A stretch of 64,000 nucleotides of DNA from Pseudomonas sp. PDM15 (lineage in GTDB: Bacteria > Pseudomonadota > Gammaproteobacteria > Pseudomonadales > Pseudomonadaceae): assembly GCF_014851565.1 (NCBI RefSeq), contig NZ_JACVAA010000001.1:62001-126000 (forward strand), given 5' to 3'. The notes beneath the pieces are model-generated. The model was not told the DNA's origin. It saw only the letters and a list, made by a program, of their open reading frames with translations, and did not search any database. A program made the translations under genes and the position numbers. Below, in pieces: positions 24,022 through 34,246 of the stretch (within the stretch, counting starts at the first letter, position 1; every line of letters begins with the position of its first letter).

Positions 24022-25821
24022 TCAGTTCTGGCGGGAGGCGGCGCGGGTCAGGCGGTCGGCGAAGTCGGCGGCGCTGATTTCACCTACGACACGCAGATCC
24101 GCCCATTCGTCACCGTTTTCACCGAAGAACAGGATCGCGGGCGGGCCGAACAGCTGGTAACGGTCGAGCAGGGCGCGCTGGTCCTCGCGGCTCTCGGTGA
24201 TGTCGAAGCGAATCAACCGGTAGCTGCCCAGCTGCGCGGTCACCGCCGGCGCCGTCAGCACCTCGCGCTCGATCACCTTGCAGCTGATGCACCAGTCGGC
24301 GTACCAGTCCAGCAGCAACGGCTGGCCGGCGCTCTTTGCAGCGGCCAGGGCGGCGTCCAGCTCGGCCGGGGTGGTAACGGTCTGCCATTCGCTCTGTGGT
24401 GCGGTCGGTGCAGTGAGCGCCGGGCTGGCTTCGGCGCGGCCTAGCGGGCGCAGCGGATCGCTCTCGCCCTGCAGGGCGCCGACCCAGGCGACCAGGGCAT
24501 AGACTAGCAGGGGCAGGCCGAGCAACTGGGCGAGTTTCTGGTGGTGAGTCTTGGGCGTCAGCTCCAGCACGCCCAGCCACAGGGCGATGCCGGCAGCCAG
24601 CAGGCCCCACAGCGCCAGGGCGATCGGGCCAGGCACCACGCGCTCCAGCAGCCATACGGCGACCGCCATCAGCAGGGCGCCGAAGGCATTGCGCACGCTG
24701 ACCATCCACGGGCCGGACTTCGGCAGCAGGGCGCCGCCGCCAACGGCGAACAGAACCAGTGGCGCGCCCATGCCCAGGCCCAGGGCGAGCAGCTTGAGGC
24801 CGCCGCCGAGGGCGTCGCCACTGGCGCTGATATACAGCAGGGCGCCGGCCAGCGGTGCCGATACGCAGGGTGAGACCAGCAGGCTGGAGAGCACGCCGAG
24901 GGCGGCGGCGCTGAGCACGGTGCCGCCGTTCAGACGCTGGCTCAGCCGTTGCAGCGGGCCGTCGATGGCGGCGGGCAGGCGCAGTTCGAGGAAGCCCAGG
25001 CTGGCGGCGCCGAACAGGGCGAAGAAGATGGCGAAGGGCACCAGTACCCAGGGCGACTGCAGGCGCGCCTGCAGGTTGAGTTCGGCGCCGAACAGGCCCA
25101 TCAGCGCGCCGAGAATGGCGAAGCTGATCGCCATCGGCAGCACGTAGGCCAGCGACAGCACCAGGCTGCGCGCACCGCCGGGCTGACCGCGCAGGACCAC
25201 GCCGGTGAGGATCGGCAGCATCGGCAGCACGCAGGGGGTGAAGGTCAGGGCCAGGCCGCCGAGGAAGAACAGCGCCAGCTCCTTCCAGGTCCAGCCGCTT
25301 TGCGTCGGCGCAACGCTCGGTGCATCGGTGGGCTTGGCGGTCGGCGCGGCGCCCATGCCGTCGACCTCGATGCGCTCGTTCTCCGGCGGGTAGCACAGGC
25401 CCTTGTCGGCGCAGCCCTGGTAGCTGACGTGCACGGTGAAAGGCAGGTCGATGGGGTTGTCGATCGGCAGCGTGACGTCGGTGATGCCGTAGTACACCTC
25501 GACATCGCCGAAGTATTCGTCGTGCTTGGGCTCGCCGGCCGGCAGCACGGCCTCGCCCTTGGCCAGGTCCCTGGGCTCGATGCGGAACTGGAAACGGTGG
25601 CGGTAGAGGTAGTAGCCCTCGGCGTTGACGAAGCGCAGCTTCACCGATTTGGCGTCGCTGCTCACCAGGCTCAGGCGGAAGGCCTCGCGCACCGGCAGGA
25701 AGTCGCCGCTGTTGTTCAGTGGCGCGTCGTCGATCACGCCGCGCGGGGCGGGATCGTCGAACAGGCCGGCCAGGGCGGGCAGGGTGAACAGCAGCAGGAA
25801 CAGGGGCAGCAGACGGCGCAT
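24022..25821 (-). CDS. dsbD: Thiol:disulfide interchange protein DsbD
   Basis: A 599-residue inner-membrane protein that carries electrons from thioredoxin to periplasmic DsbC, DsbG and cytochrome c maturation partners. The start is ATG 25821, giving a signal peptide (MRRLLPLFLLLFTLPALA). The periplasmic alpha domain has Cys137/Cys143 (GCADKGLCYP). The eight-helix beta domain has Cys197 (FTPCVLPMLP) and Cys319 (VSPCVSAPL). The gamma thioredoxin domain has Cys511-IS-Cys514. All three cysteine pairs are intact. In PAO1 the gene here is dipZ. It lies between aroQ and the ctpL-like receptor. Confidence 0.96.
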   Translation of the reverse strand: MRRLLPLFLLLFTLPALAGLFDDPAPRGVIDDAPLNNSGDFLPVREAFRLSLVSSDAKSVKLRFVNAEGYYLYRHRFQFRIEPRDLAKGEAVLPAGEPKHDEYFGDVEVYYGITDVTLPIDNPIDLPFTVHVSYQGCADKGLCYPPENERIEVDGMGAAPTAKPTDAPSVAPTQSGWTWKELALFFLGGLALTFTPCVLPMLPILTGVVLRGQPGGARSLVLSLAYVLPMAISFAILGALMGLFGAELNLQARLQSPWVLVPFAIFFALFGAASLGFLELRLPAAIDGPLQRLSQRLNGGTVLSAAALGVLSSLLVSPCVSAPLAGALLYISASGDALGGGLKLLALGLGMGAPLVLFAVGGGALLPKSGPWMVSVRNAFGALLMAVAVWLLERVVPGPIALALWGLLAAGIALWLGVLELTPKTHHQKLAQLLGLPLLVYALVAWVGALQGESDPLRPLGRAEASPALTAPTAPQSEWQTVTTPAELDAALAAAKSAGQPLLLDWYADWCISCKVIEREVLTAPAVTAQLGSYRLIRFDITESREDQRALLDRYQLFGPPAILFFGENGDEWADLRVVGEISAADFADRLTRAASRQN

Positions 25822-25928
25822 GGCGGGCTCGCACGAGAGACGTGGCGGCATCATACCCAAGTCGGCCGAGCGACCCTAGGCGACGCAACGGCGCAGTGCG
25901 TGAGCGGATATTGCTGGTGGATGGTCGG

Positions 25929-27890
25929 CTACACGCGGAAGGCCTGGACTGCGGTATGCAGGCGCCCACCCAGCTGCAGCAGCTGTTCGCCCTGGGCACG
26001 GCCCTCGTCGATGCGGGTGAGGTTGTCGCCTCCCAGGTGGTGAATACGTTCGCTGCGGTCGCGGATCTCGCTGGCCGCGCCACCCTGCTGGGCGGTGGCC
26101 TCGGCGATGCGTTCGGCCATGCTGGCGATGGTGCGGATGGCCACCACCACTTCGTCCAGCGCGCCGTCGGCCTGCTCGGCCTGGCCGGCGGTGGCTTCGG
26201 CATGTTCGACCTGGGCGCGCATCGCGCTGACCGACTGCTGTGCGGCCTGCTGCAGGCGCGCGATCAACTGCTGAATCTCCTCGGTGGCGCCGCCGGTGCG
26301 CTGGGCCAGCGAGCGCACTTCCTCGGCCACCACGGCGAAGCCGCGGCCCATCTCGCCGGCGCGAGCCGCCTCGATGGCGGCATTCAGCGCGAGCAGGTTG
26401 GTCTGTTCGGCCACGCCGCGGATCACCGTGAGCACCGAGCCGATGGTGGCCGTCTCGGCCGCCAGCTGTTCGATGGACTGGGCATTGCCCTGCACCTCGC
26501 CGACCAGCCCGTGCAGGCCGTTGAGGCTCTGTTCGATCACCCGCTGGCCCTGCTCCACGGCGCGGCTGGCGGAGCGGCTGGCTTCGGCGGCCTGGCTGGC
26601 GTCGTCGGCGACGCGGGCGATGGTGCCCTCCAGTTCGCCAAGAGCATCGCGGATCTGCGCGGTGTCGGCCAGCTGGCGCTCGGCGCCGCCATGCAGGCCC
26701 TGGCTCAGCTCGGCCAGGGTGCGGCTGCTGCCGGCCACTTCGCCAGCGTGCTGGTGGATGGTGCCGACCAACTCCACCAGATAACGGCGCAGGTGATTCA
26801 GCGAGTCCTCGATATCGCGCATCTCGCGGGTACGTGCCTGCAGCTGGATGTCCGCGGCGAAATCGCCGGCGGCCCAGGTCGACAGGGCCGGTGCCAGGCG
26901 GCTGAGCACGTTGCCCAGGCGTCGCTGGATCTGGTCCAGGCCGAGGGCGATCAGCAGGATCAGGCCGATCACCAGGCCCTGGATCAGCCTCGCCTCGCCC
27001 TGGATGCGGCTGTGTTCGGCGCGTACCAGCGGTTCGAGGCCGGCCAGGGCCTGCTGCAGTTGCTCGATTCGGGTGGCGCTGGCGCTGGCCAGTTCGCTGC
27101 GCTGCTGAATCAGTGCGCGGGTGCGCGCCAGTTCGGCCGGGTAGCGTTTGACCAGGCTGGCGAAATCGCGCTTGAGGGCGATGCCCTGATCTTCCGCCTG
27201 TTGCTGGTCGGCGTCGCCGGCCAGGCCGAGCAGGTCGGCGAAGCTGTTGCCGGTATCTGCGCTGGCAGCCACGCCGAGCAGCGGCAGGGCGTCCAGCGCA
27301 CTGGCCTGCTGCGTGAGGGCGCCCAGTTCGCGCTCCACGTCGCCGGCCAGTTCGCTGCGGCTGCTGCTCACCAGCTTGCCGCGGGCATGGCCCAGACGTG
27401 TCAGGTGTTGCGCCGCCGCGAACAGCGGCTGGGCATAGCTGGCAGCCTGCGGATTGCCGCTGTCGGCGGCGTAGCGGGCCAACTGGTCGAGGGCGCCGCC
27501 CATCTCCCGCTCGGCCTGCAGCAGCAGGCCCTGCGGATCACCCGCCAGCTTGCCGGCGGCGAGCAGGTCGCTGGAGGCGAAACGGTTAAGCTCTTCCAGG
27601 CTGGGGCGCAGGGTGTCGGCCAGTTCGCTCGGCAGCTCGCTCAGCTGCGCTTCCAGCTCGGCGATGGCCTGGATCGCCTGGCTGTGGCGTACGGCGTCGC
27701 CGCTGGCCAGGTAGGCCTGCACGTTGGCGGCGATCTGCTGCTGGAACTGCTGGGACAGGTTGAGGTAGCGCTGCATCAGCAGGTAGGGCTGCTCCAGCGC
27801 CCGTTCCGACCACCAGAGCGTGCCGCCCAGGGCCAGGCAGGCGGTGATCAGGAGGGTGGTGGAGAGGTTGGTGAGCTGCTTGAGGCGCAT
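25929..27890 (-). CDS. ctpL: Methyl-accepting chemotaxis protein, CtpL-like
   Basis: A 653-residue chemoreceptor. Transmembrane helices are at about 10-27 and 302-318, enclosing a roughly 270-residue all-helical periplasmic region rich in Gln, Ala and Leu, the size of a helical bimodular (HBM) sensor. A HAMP-like linker follows. The signalling hairpin tip, [19 protein letters not shown], and flanking coiled coils are intact. Position between dsbD and the gcbA-like gene equals PA4844 (ctpL) in PAO1, the receptor for low inorganic phosphate that works through PstS. The ligand is inferred from synteny, not from binding residues. Confidence 0.85.
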   Translation of the reverse strand: MRLKQLTNLSTTLLITACLALGGTLWWSERALEQPYLLMQRYLNLSQQFQQQIAANVQAYLASGDAVRHSQAIQAIAELEAQLSELPSELADTLRPSLEELNRFASSDLLAAGKLAGDPQGLLLQAEREMGGALDQLARYAADSGNPQAASYAQPLFAAAQHLTRLGHARGKLVSSSRSELAGDVERELGALTQQASALDALPLLGVAASADTGNSFADLLGLAGDADQQQAEDQGIALKRDFASLVKRYPAELARTRALIQQRSELASASATRIEQLQQALAGLEPLVRAEHSRIQGEARLIQGLVIGLILLIALGLDQIQRRLGNVLSRLAPALSTWAAGDFAADIQLQARTREMRDIEDSLNHLRRYLVELVGTIHQHAGEVAGSSRTLAELSQGLHGGAERQLADTAQIRDALGELEGTIARVADDASQAAEASRSASRAVEQGQRVIEQSLNGLHGLVGEVQGNAQSIEQLAAETATIGSVLTVIRGVAEQTNLLALNAAIEAARAGEMGRGFAVVAEEVRSLAQRTGGATEEIQQLIARLQQAAQQSVSAMRAQVEHAEATAGQAEQADGALDEVVVAIRTIASMAERIAEATAQQGGAASEIRDRSERIHHLGGDNLTRIDEGRAQGEQLLQLGGRLHTAVQAFRV

Positions 27891-27971
27891 GTTCGGACAC
27901 CGGAAAACTACTGAGGCGGTGTCCGCAGGTTATTGCGGTTTGGTTACGGCTTTATGACGCTGTGACGTGGT

Positions 27972-29606
27972 TCACGTCGGCTCGCCCAGGTAGATCTCGA
28001 CCCGGTTACGGCCGCCGCGCTTGGCCACGTAGAGCGCCTCGTCGGCCTGCTTGGACAGGCTGTTGCTGTCCATGCCCTCGGTCAGTTCGGCGATGCCGCA
28101 GCTGAAGGTGCAGCTCAGGTCGTGGGGCTGGGCCGGGTAGTGGATCTCGGCGAAGCGCCTGCGGATTTCGTCCAGCACCTTGGCCGCGGTGGCCGCATCG
28201 GTATCCGTCAGGACCACGGCGAATTCCTCGCCGCCGTAACGGCCGATATGGTCGGTCTTGCGCAGGCGCTGCTTGAGGAACAGCGCCAGGCTCTTGATCA
28301 CCCGGTCGCCCATGGGGTGGCCGAAGGTGTCGTTGACCTTCTTGAAGTGGTCGATGTCGAGCATGGCGAAGGTCAGCGGCTGGCCGTCGCGACGGGCGCG
28401 GAATCGTGCGTCTTCCAGCAGCTGCAGGGTATGGGTGTGGTTGTACAGCCCGGTGAGGCTGTCGCGCACCATGCGCGCCTTGAGGTTGCGCGCCCGCGCT
28501 GCACGGTTGCGCACTGTGGCGATCAGGTGGCGCGGTTTGATCGGCTTGGTCAGGAAGTCGTCGCCGCCCTCGCTCATGGCGTCGAGCTGCTTGTCCAGGT
28601 CGTCCTCGGCGGACAGGTAGATGATCGGCACGCTGACGTAGCGGTCGTTGTGGCGAATCACCTTGGCCAACTCGGTGCCGCTGCAGTCGGGCATGTACAT
28701 GTCGAGGATGATCAGGTCCGGCTGGAACTCGGCCAGCTCGGCCATGGCCTGGATCGGCTCGGTCAGGGTGCGGGTGACGATGCCGGCGCTGTTCAGCACG
28801 CGCTCGGTATGGGTGGCCTGGGCACGCGAGTCGTCGACGATCAACACCTTGTACGGGTCGTAGTGGACCACGTTGGTGAGGATCTCGATGCGCTCGATCA
28901 GGCCGGAGGCATCCAGGCTGCCGGTGAAGAACTCCTGGCCGCCGGCGCGTACCGCGGCCAAACGGGTCGGGGTGTCGACGTCATCGTGACTGAAGAACAG
29001 CAGCGGCAGCTTGTGCTCCAGGCCTTCCTGCGCCTCGCCGGCCAGGACCATGCCCTGGCCGGGGCCGGCGAAGTCCACTTCCATCAGGATGGCGGCCGGA
29101 TGGCGCTCGGCCATGGCCGCGCGGAAGGCTTCCGCGCTGGCCAGTGGCTGGGCGTACAGACCGAAGAATTCCAGTTGCTGGGCCAGGCGCTCGGCGCGGT
29201 CCTGGTCCTGCAGGGCCAGGTAGACCGGCTTGCGCAGCGGCGGCAGGAAGGTCTGCTCGTACTGGTCGCCATGGCGCAGGCCGGTGCGCGACAGGCGCTG
29301 CATCAGTTGGTTGAGTTCGGTGATCAGTTGGCTGGTCAGGCGACCACGGTTGGCCTCGACCGCTTCCAGGCATTGGACGATAGAGCGGGCCAGCTGCACG
29401 TGCACGTCCTGCTCGAAACGCTCGGCATAGCGCAGCAGGCCAAGATTGGTCTCGGCCAGTTCGGACATCACGGCGGCGCCCCATTCTTCCTGCTGCAAGC
29501 GCTGCCACACTTCGAGTACCTGACGCGCCTGGTGGATCACGCGTTTGGCGAAGTGCAGCTTGAGCCGATCGCGGCTGGGGTCTTCTTGCTCGTTCATGAC
29601 TCGCAT
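27972..29606 (-). CDS. gcbA: Diguanylate cyclase response regulator, GcbA-like
   Basis: A 544-residue cytoplasmic protein. A helical N terminus (1-115) is followed by a receiver-like domain without clear phosphorylation motifs (about 125-245), a complete receiver (about 253-370; VLIVDDSRAQ, phospho-acceptor Asp302 in LDMYMP, Lys in LTKPIKP), and a GGDEF domain with active GGEEF at 458-462. The inhibitory site RKTD lies five residues before it. It should make c-di-GMP from two GTP. Place and layout match PA4843 (gcbA/adcA), which affects surface attachment and biofilm dispersal. No strong ribosome-binding site decides between ATG 29606 and 29597. Confidence 0.9.
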   Translation of the reverse strand: MRVMNEQEDPSRDRLKLHFAKRVIHQARQVLEVWQRLQQEEWGAAVMSELAETNLGLLRYAERFEQDVHVQLARSIVQCLEAVEANRGRLTSQLITELNQLMQRLSRTGLRHGDQYEQTFLPPLRKPVYLALQDQDRAERLAQQLEFFGLYAQPLASAEAFRAAMAERHPAAILMEVDFAGPGQGMVLAGEAQEGLEHKLPLLFFSHDDVDTPTRLAAVRAGGQEFFTGSLDASGLIERIEILTNVVHYDPYKVLIVDDSRAQATHTERVLNSAGIVTRTLTEPIQAMAELAEFQPDLIILDMYMPDCSGTELAKVIRHNDRYVSVPIIYLSAEDDLDKQLDAMSEGGDDFLTKPIKPRHLIATVRNRAARARNLKARMVRDSLTGLYNHTHTLQLLEDARFRARRDGQPLTFAMLDIDHFKKVNDTFGHPMGDRVIKSLALFLKQRLRKTDHIGRYGGEEFAVVLTDTDAATAAKVLDEIRRRFAEIHYPAQPHDLSCTFSCGIAELTEGMDSNSLSKQADEALYVAKRGGRNRVEIYLGEPT

Positions 29607-29836
29607 CTGATCGTTATTCAGCCTTGTGGGCTGGATGATGGCGTGATGCTACCACTGGTGATATCCCTGGGAACAACCATCGGTCATTTGGCGTCAATTT
29701 TCCAACATTTGGCCGAATCAGCGGCAACAAGTCCATTCTGTCACTGCTCCGACCCTGAGCTTCACTTATAGTGCAGAACAACGATCGGCCGCGGATAAGG
29801 TCGGATCAAGCGAAGACGCAATCAAGGATCAAGATC

Positions 29837-30907
29837 ATGCTGGACTGGAAGAATCGCGCAGGCGAGCTGCGTGGCAACGTCGATGACAAGGCCGATGGCG
29901 TGCGCAGCTATGCGGCGGGTGGTTGGCTGGGCAAGACCGTTGGCACCCTGCTGGGCCTATACCTGCTGGGCGCCATGCTGGTGGGCTGGTACTGGAGCCA
30001 GGAGCCGGAGCTGTTCCCCGTGCAGCAGCATGCCCAGGCGGCGGCCGAGCAGGCCCAGCGCAAGCTGGTCAGCGGTTACACCACGGTGGAGACCCTCAAG
30101 CAGGTGTCCGAGACTCTGCTGAGCAAGCCCGGCGGCTACCTGTCCAACGATATCGCCCCGCCCGGTCTGTGGCTGGACAACATGCCGGCCTGGGAATACG
30201 GCGTACTGGTGCAGGTGCGCGACCTGTCGCGGGCCATGCGCAAGGACTTCGCCCGCTCCCAGTCGCAGTCCACCGAGGACCCGAACCTGGCCAAGGCCGA
30301 GCCGCGCTTCAACTTCGATAACAAGAGCTGGGCGCTGCCGGCCTCCGAGGCCGAGTACACCGAGGGCATCAAGTCGCTGGACCGTTACCTGGCGGCCCTG
30401 GCCGACCCGGGTCAACCCAAGGCGCAGTTCTATGCCCGTGCCGACAACCTCAACAACTGGCTGGGCGATGTGGCCACCCGCCTGGGTTCGCTGTCCCAGC
30501 GCCTGTCGGCCAGTGTCGGCCGGGTGCGCCTGAATACCGATGTGGAGCCGAACCAGCCGATTCCAGAGGGGCAGATCGTGCCGGTGCGCGAGGAAGAGGT
30601 GAAGACGCCCTGGCTGCAGATCGACAACGTGTTCTACGAGGCCCGTGGTCAGGCCTGGGCACTGTCGCACATGCTGCGCGCCATCGAGGTGGACTTCGCC
30701 GACGTGCTGGCGAAGAAGAACGCCACCGTCAGCGTGCGCCAGATCATCCGCGAGCTGGAGGCCGCCCAGGAGCCGCTGTGGAGCCCGATGATCCTCAACG
30801 GCAGCGGCTACGGCGTGCTGGCCAACCACTCGCTGGTGATGGCCAACTACATCTCCCGCGCCAACGCCGCGATCATCGACCTGCGGACCCTGCTGAGCCA
30901 GGGCTGA
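29837..30907 (+). CDS. DUF2333 family membrane-anchored protein
   Basis: A 356-residue protein of unknown function, conserved in Pseudomonas next to gcbA. The start is ATG 29837 with AAGGA eight bases upstream; the longer open frame begins in an unlikely place. One transmembrane helix (WLGKTVGTLLGLYLLGAMLV, about 30-49) is followed by a large, probably periplasmic part with heptad-like helices and a proline-rich middle (PNQPIPEGQIVPV near 257). The stop overlaps the next ATG as TGATG, so it is coupled to the Nudix gene. Confidence 0.82.
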   Translation: MLDWKNRAGELRGNVDDKADGVRSYAAGGWLGKTVGTLLGLYLLGAMLVGWYWSQEPELFPVQQHAQAAAEQAQRKLVSGYTTVETLKQVSETLLSKPGGYLSNDIAPPGLWLDNMPAWEYGVLVQVRDLSRAMRKDFARSQSQSTEDPNLAKAEPRFNFDNKSWALPASEAEYTEGIKSLDRYLAALADPGQPKAQFYARADNLNNWLGDVATRLGSLSQRLSASVGRVRLNTDVEPNQPIPEGQIVPVREEEVKTPWLQIDNVFYEARGQAWALSHMLRAIEVDFADVLAKKNATVSVRQIIRELEAAQEPLWSPMILNGSGYGVLANHSLVMANYISRANAAIIDLRTLLSQG

Positions 30908-31443
30908 TGGCCAGTGCCGAACGCGAGGCGGCCCATCGTGCCGCCTCCGATGCCGAGCAGGTTGTCTGGGTCGACGAGCAGGATCAGCTGCTCGGCGGCC
31001 TGCCCCGTGCCGAGCTGCGTGAGCGTGGCCTGATCGGCCGCGGCACCTTCATCCTGCTGTTCAATTCCCGCGGCGAGCTGTGCGTGCACCGGCGCACCCT
31101 GAGCAAGGCCATCTACCCGGGCTACTGGGACGTGGCGGCCGGCGGCATGGTGGGCGAGGGCGAGAGTTACGCCGAGTCCGCCGCCCGCGAGCTGGCCGAG
31201 GAACTGGGCATAGTTGGCGTGGCGCTGCGTGAACACGGGCGTTTCTACTTCGCCGAGCCGGGCAATCGCCTGTGGGGCGCGGTGTTCTCGGCTGTGTCCG
31301 ATGCGCCGCTGGTGCTGCAGCCAGAGGAGGTGTTGGAGGCTCACTTCATCGCGCCGAGCCAGGCCCTGAGCGATGCGCTGGAAAAGCCCTACTGTCCGGA
31401 TTCGCTGCAGGCGCTGCGGCTCTACTTGGCGATGCAGGGATGA
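30907..31443 (+). CDS. Nudix hydrolase
   Basis: A 178-residue hydrolase of nucleoside-diphosphate-linked compounds. The complete Nudix box GX5EX7REUXEEXGU spans about residues 80-102 (GEGE, then RELAEELGI). The N terminus (residues 18-65) resembles the isopentenyl-diphosphate isomerase-like/YfcD subgroup: VDEQDQLLG ... RGTFILLFNSRGELCVHRRT, then YPGYWDVAAGG. The start is ATG 30907, overlapping the DUF2333 stop. Substrate unknown; YfcD-like function is the closest guess. Confidence 0.9.
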   Translation: MASAEREAAHRAASDAEQVVWVDEQDQLLGGLPRAELRERGLIGRGTFILLFNSRGELCVHRRTLSKAIYPGYWDVAAGGMVGEGESYAESAARELAEELGIVGVALREHGRFYFAEPGNRLWGAVFSAVSDAPLVLQPEEVLEAHFIAPSQALSDALEKPYCPDSLQALRLYLAMQG

Positions 31444-31445
31444 CT

Positions 31446-31469
31446 CCCTCTCCTGGGGAGAGCGGAGGG
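31446..31469. repeat. CCCTCTCC/GGGAGAG palindrome after the Nudix gene
   Basis: CCCTCTCC-t-GGGGAGAGcGGAGGG directly follows the Nudix stop. It shares the CCCTCTCCC/GGGAGAGGG core with the urtA-urtB spacer, so both may be copies of one dispersed element. No T run follows. Confidence 0.55.
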
Positions 31470-31571
31470 TGAAACCCGCGCAGGGCGCGGATTTGTGCAG
31501 TATTTCCGTGCGTGGCGTGCGCAATGCCGCACGAGGTCGCCAATCCGTCGATCAATGGCGCAATTTCGCAC

Positions 31572-31600
31572 TTAGCACGCACGGCTTTTGCCCTTACACT
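31572..31600 (+). promoter_or_regulatory. Candidate sigma-70 promoter of the SUI1-like gene
   Basis: TTAGCA (31572-31577) and TACACT (31595-31600) are separated by exactly 17 bases, each matching four of six consensus positions. The predicted start near 31607 gives a leader of about 107 bases. That leader contains the perfect hairpin CCAGGC-gccat-GCCTGG (31616-31632). Confidence 0.35.
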
Positions 31601-31713
31601 GCGCCACCTTCAAAGCCAGGCGCCATGCCTGGTTGCGCTGCCCCTGCCTGAGTGGGGCCCCGCGGCTGACCCGTTCAGCCAGTCGCTATCCTGACCCCTA
31701 CGAGGAAAAGCCG

Positions 31714-32085
31714 GTGGTCAAGAAAGCTTCGTCGTTCTCCGCCCTGAGCGGTCTCGTCTATTCCACTGATGGCGGTCGGCATTGCCCCGATTGCGGCCAG
31801 CCGGTGGATGCCTGCATTTGCAAGAAGAGCGTCATCCCCGAAGGTGATGGCATCGCCCGCGTGCGTCGCGAGACCAAGGGCCGCGGCGGCAAGACCGTGA
31901 CTACCATTACCGGCGTGCCGCTGGCCGAGGCCGAGCTGAAGGAGCTGGCCAGTGCGCTGAAGAAGCGCTGTGGCTGCGGCGGCGGGCTGAAGGACGGCGT
32001 CATCGAAATCCAGGGCGACATGGTCGAGCTGCTGCTCGAAGAACTGGTCAAGCGCGGTTTCAAGGCCAAGAAGTCCGGCGGCTGA
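31714..32085 (+). CDS. SUI1/eIF1-like translation factor (YciH family)
   Basis: A 123-residue protein. I place the start at GTG 31714 because GAGGA sits eight bases upstream and the product then equals the family length; the frame is open to 31588 but without support. The N terminus has a CxxC...CxC cluster (Cys24, Cys27, Cys34, Cys36: [16 protein letters not shown]) that may bind zinc. The SUI1 fold (about 45-120) has [12 protein letters not shown] and the basic [17 protein letters not shown]. Bacterial homologues such as YciH may reduce initiation at non-standard starts. Same position as PA4840 in PAO1, upstream of speA. Confidence 0.92.
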   Translation: MVKKASSFSALSGLVYSTDGGRHCPDCGQPVDACICKKSVIPEGDGIARVRRETKGRGGKTVTTITGVPLAEAELKELASALKKRCGCGGGLKDGVIEIQGDMVELLLEELVKRGFKAKKSGG

Positions 32086-32161
32086 CGCGCCACTTCCTAA
32101 ACTTCCAGGCAGGAGGGGCAGTCCACTCTCCTGCAATCGTCATATCCATACCCTTATATCT

Positions 32162-32177
32162 GCTGCCGGGCGGCAGC
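32162..32177. promoter_or_regulatory. Short hairpin in the speA leader
   Basis: GCTGCCG-GG-CGGCAGC is a seven-base perfect hairpin 27 bases before the speA ATG. CTCTTTATCT follows, a weak T-rich run. It could be a leader structure or a weak terminator for the SUI1-like gene. Confidence 0.35.
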
Positions 32178-32204
32178 TCTTTATCTGCCTCACAGGAGAC
32201 CTCG

Positions 32205-34118
32205 ATGGCCGCAAGACGCACACGCAAAGACGACGGTAGCCAATGGACAGTTGCGGACAGCCGCAGCGTCTACGGTATTCGCCATTGGGGCGCCGGCTTC
32301 TTCTCGATCAACGATGCCGGTCGCGTCGAAGTGCGTCCCAACGGCCCGCAAAGCGCGCCGATCGACCTCTACGCCCAGCTCGACGGCCTGCGTGAGAGCG
32401 GCCTGTCGCTGCCGCTGCTGGTGCGTTTCCCGGACATCCTGCAGTCACGCGTGCGCCAGCTGACCAGCGCCTTCGACGCGGCCATCGAGCGCCTCGAATA
32501 CGGCAGCCGCTACACCGCCCTGTACCCGATCAAGGTCAACCAGCAGGAAGCGGTGGTGGAGAACATCATCGCCACCCAGGACGTCTCCATCGGCCTGGAG
32601 GCCGGCTCCAAGCCCGAGCTGATGGCCGTGCTGGCGCTGGCACCGAAGGGCGGCACCATCGTCTGCAACGGCTACAAGGACCGCGAGTTCATTCGCCTGG
32701 CGCTGATGGGGCAAAAGCTCGGTCACAACGTGTTCATCGTGATCGAGAAGGAATCCGAGGTGCAGTTCGTCATCGAGGAGGCGGCCAAGATCAAGGTCAC
32801 TCCACAGGTCGGCCTGCGCGTGCGCCTGTCCTCGCTGGCGTCCTCCAAGTGGGCCGATACCGGCGGCGAGAAGTCCAAGTTCGGCCTGTCCGCCGCGCAG
32901 ATACTCTCGGTGGTCGAGCGCCTCAAGGAGGCCAAGCTGGACCAGGGCATTCGCCTGCTGCACTTCCACATGGGGTCGCAGATCGCCAACCTGGCCGACT
33001 ACCGCAAGGGCTTCCGCGAGGCCATCCGCTACTACGGCGAATTGCGTGCCCTCGGCCTGCCGGTGGATCACATCGACGTCGGCGGTGGCCTGGGCGTGGA
33101 CTACGACGGTACCCACTCGCGCAATGCCAGCTCGATCAACTACGACATGGAGGACTACGCCGCCACCGTGGTCGACATGCTCAAGGAGTTCTGCGACCGC
33201 CAGGACATCCCCCATCCGCACATCTTCTCCGAGAGCGGCCGCGCCATGACCGCCCACCACGCCGTGCTGGTGGTGCAGGTGACCGACGTGGAGCGCCACA
33301 ACGACGACGTACCGCAGATCGATGCGTCCGTCGAGCAGCCCGAAGTGCTGCAGGTGCTGATCGAACTGCTCGAGGACAGCGATCCGGAGATGGTCGCCGA
33401 GACATACTGGCGCGCTACCCACTACATCGAGGAAGTGGCCGCGCAGTACTCTGCCGGCAAGCTGAGCCTGTCGCAGAAGGCCCTGGCCGAGCAGTGCTAC
33501 TTCGCCATCTGCCGCCGCCTGCACAACCAGCTCAAGGCGCGCCAGCGCTCGCACCGCGCGGTGCTCGACGAGCTCAACGACAAGCTGGCCGACAAGTACA
33601 TCTGCAATTTCTCGGTGTTCCAGAGCCTGCCGGACACCTGGGCCATCGGCCAGATCCTGCCGATCCTGCCGCTAACCCGCCTGGATGAGGAGCCGCTGCG
33701 CCGCGCCGTGCTGCAGGACCTGACCTGCGACTCGGACGGCAAGATCAAGCAGTACGTCGACGAACAGTCGATCGAGACCAGCCTGCCGGTGCATGAAGTG
33801 CGCGAGGGTGAGGACTACGTGCTCGGCGTGTTCCTGGTCGGTGCGTACCAGGAGATCCTCGGCGATATGCACAACCTGTTCGGTGACACCGACTCGGTGA
33901 ACATCTACCAGCACCCGGACGGCAGCGTGTACCACACCGGTATCGAGACCCACGACACCATCGAGGACATGCTGCGCTACGTGCACCTGTCGCCCGAGGA
34001 GCTGATGACCTACTACCGCGACAAGGTGGCCAGCGCCAAGCTCACCGCCAATGAGCGTTCGCAGTACCTGGATGCGTTGCGCCTGGGTCTGACGCGCTCG
34101 TCCTACCTGGCCACCTGA
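32205..34118 (+). CDS. speA: Biosynthetic arginine decarboxylase
   Basis: A 637-residue PLP enzyme that converts arginine to agmatine, the first step to putrescine. The PLP lysine is Lys110 in YPIKVNQ. Other family blocks are [27 protein letters not shown] (about 247-258), [27 protein letters not shown] and the C-terminal DNYLLGVFLxGAYQE-type region (here [14 protein letters not shown]). AGGAGA precedes the ATG. It shares a terminator with the convergent DUF2214 gene and is followed by a long palindrome. Confidence 0.97.
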   Translation: MAARRTRKDDGSQWTVADSRSVYGIRHWGAGFFSINDAGRVEVRPNGPQSAPIDLYAQLDGLRESGLSLPLLVRFPDILQSRVRQLTSAFDAAIERLEYGSRYTALYPIKVNQQEAVVENIIATQDVSIGLEAGSKPELMAVLALAPKGGTIVCNGYKDREFIRLALMGQKLGHNVFIVIEKESEVQFVIEEAAKIKVTPQVGLRVRLSSLASSKWADTGGEKSKFGLSAAQILSVVERLKEAKLDQGIRLLHFHMGSQIANLADYRKGFREAIRYYGELRALGLPVDHIDVGGGLGVDYDGTHSRNASSINYDMEDYAATVVDMLKEFCDRQDIPHPHIFSESGRAMTAHHAVLVVQVTDVERHNDDVPQIDASVEQPEVLQVLIELLEDSDPEMVAETYWRATHYIEEVAAQYSAGKLSLSQKALAEQCYFAICRRLHNQLKARQRSHRAVLDELNDKLADKYICNFSVFQSLPDTWAIGQILPILPLTRLDEEPLRRAVLQDLTCDSDGKIKQYVDEQSIETSLPVHEVREGEDYVLGVFLVGAYQEILGDMHNLFGDTDSVNIYQHPDGSVYHTGIETHDTIEDMLRYVHLSPEELMTYYRDKVASAKLTANERSQYLDALRLGLTRSSYLAT

Positions 34119-34240
34119 GAAGGCTGCTGCGCGTCGGCCAGGCTGTGTTGAAATCGGGTTCGGGCTGCTCATTTACAGCTCGTAAACTCCGCGCCCTCAC
34201 CCGATTTCGCCTTGCCTGGCTCTAGCTCGCGAGCCTTCTT
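34119..34240. repeat. Long imperfect palindrome after speA
   Basis: About 120 bases start right at the speA stop. Nested arms pair in order: AAGGCT with AGCCTT (outer, to 34238), GCCAGGC 34137-34143 with GCCTGGC 34214-34220, GAAATCGGG 34150-34158 with CCCGATTTC 34200-34208, and a central TTTAC-agctc-GTAAA (34172-34186). The whole could fold into one long interrupted stem in RNA, or a cruciform in DNA. The central TTTAC...GTAAACTCCGCGCC string is one I associate with a dispersed Pseudomonas intergenic element, but I cannot verify copy number here. Confidence 0.7.
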
Positions 34241-34246
34241 CACCCA

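Noticed and set aside
31512..31694. Small 60-codon frame before the SUI1-like gene
   Set aside because: No ribosome-binding site or family, and it overlaps the likely promoter and leader hairpin.
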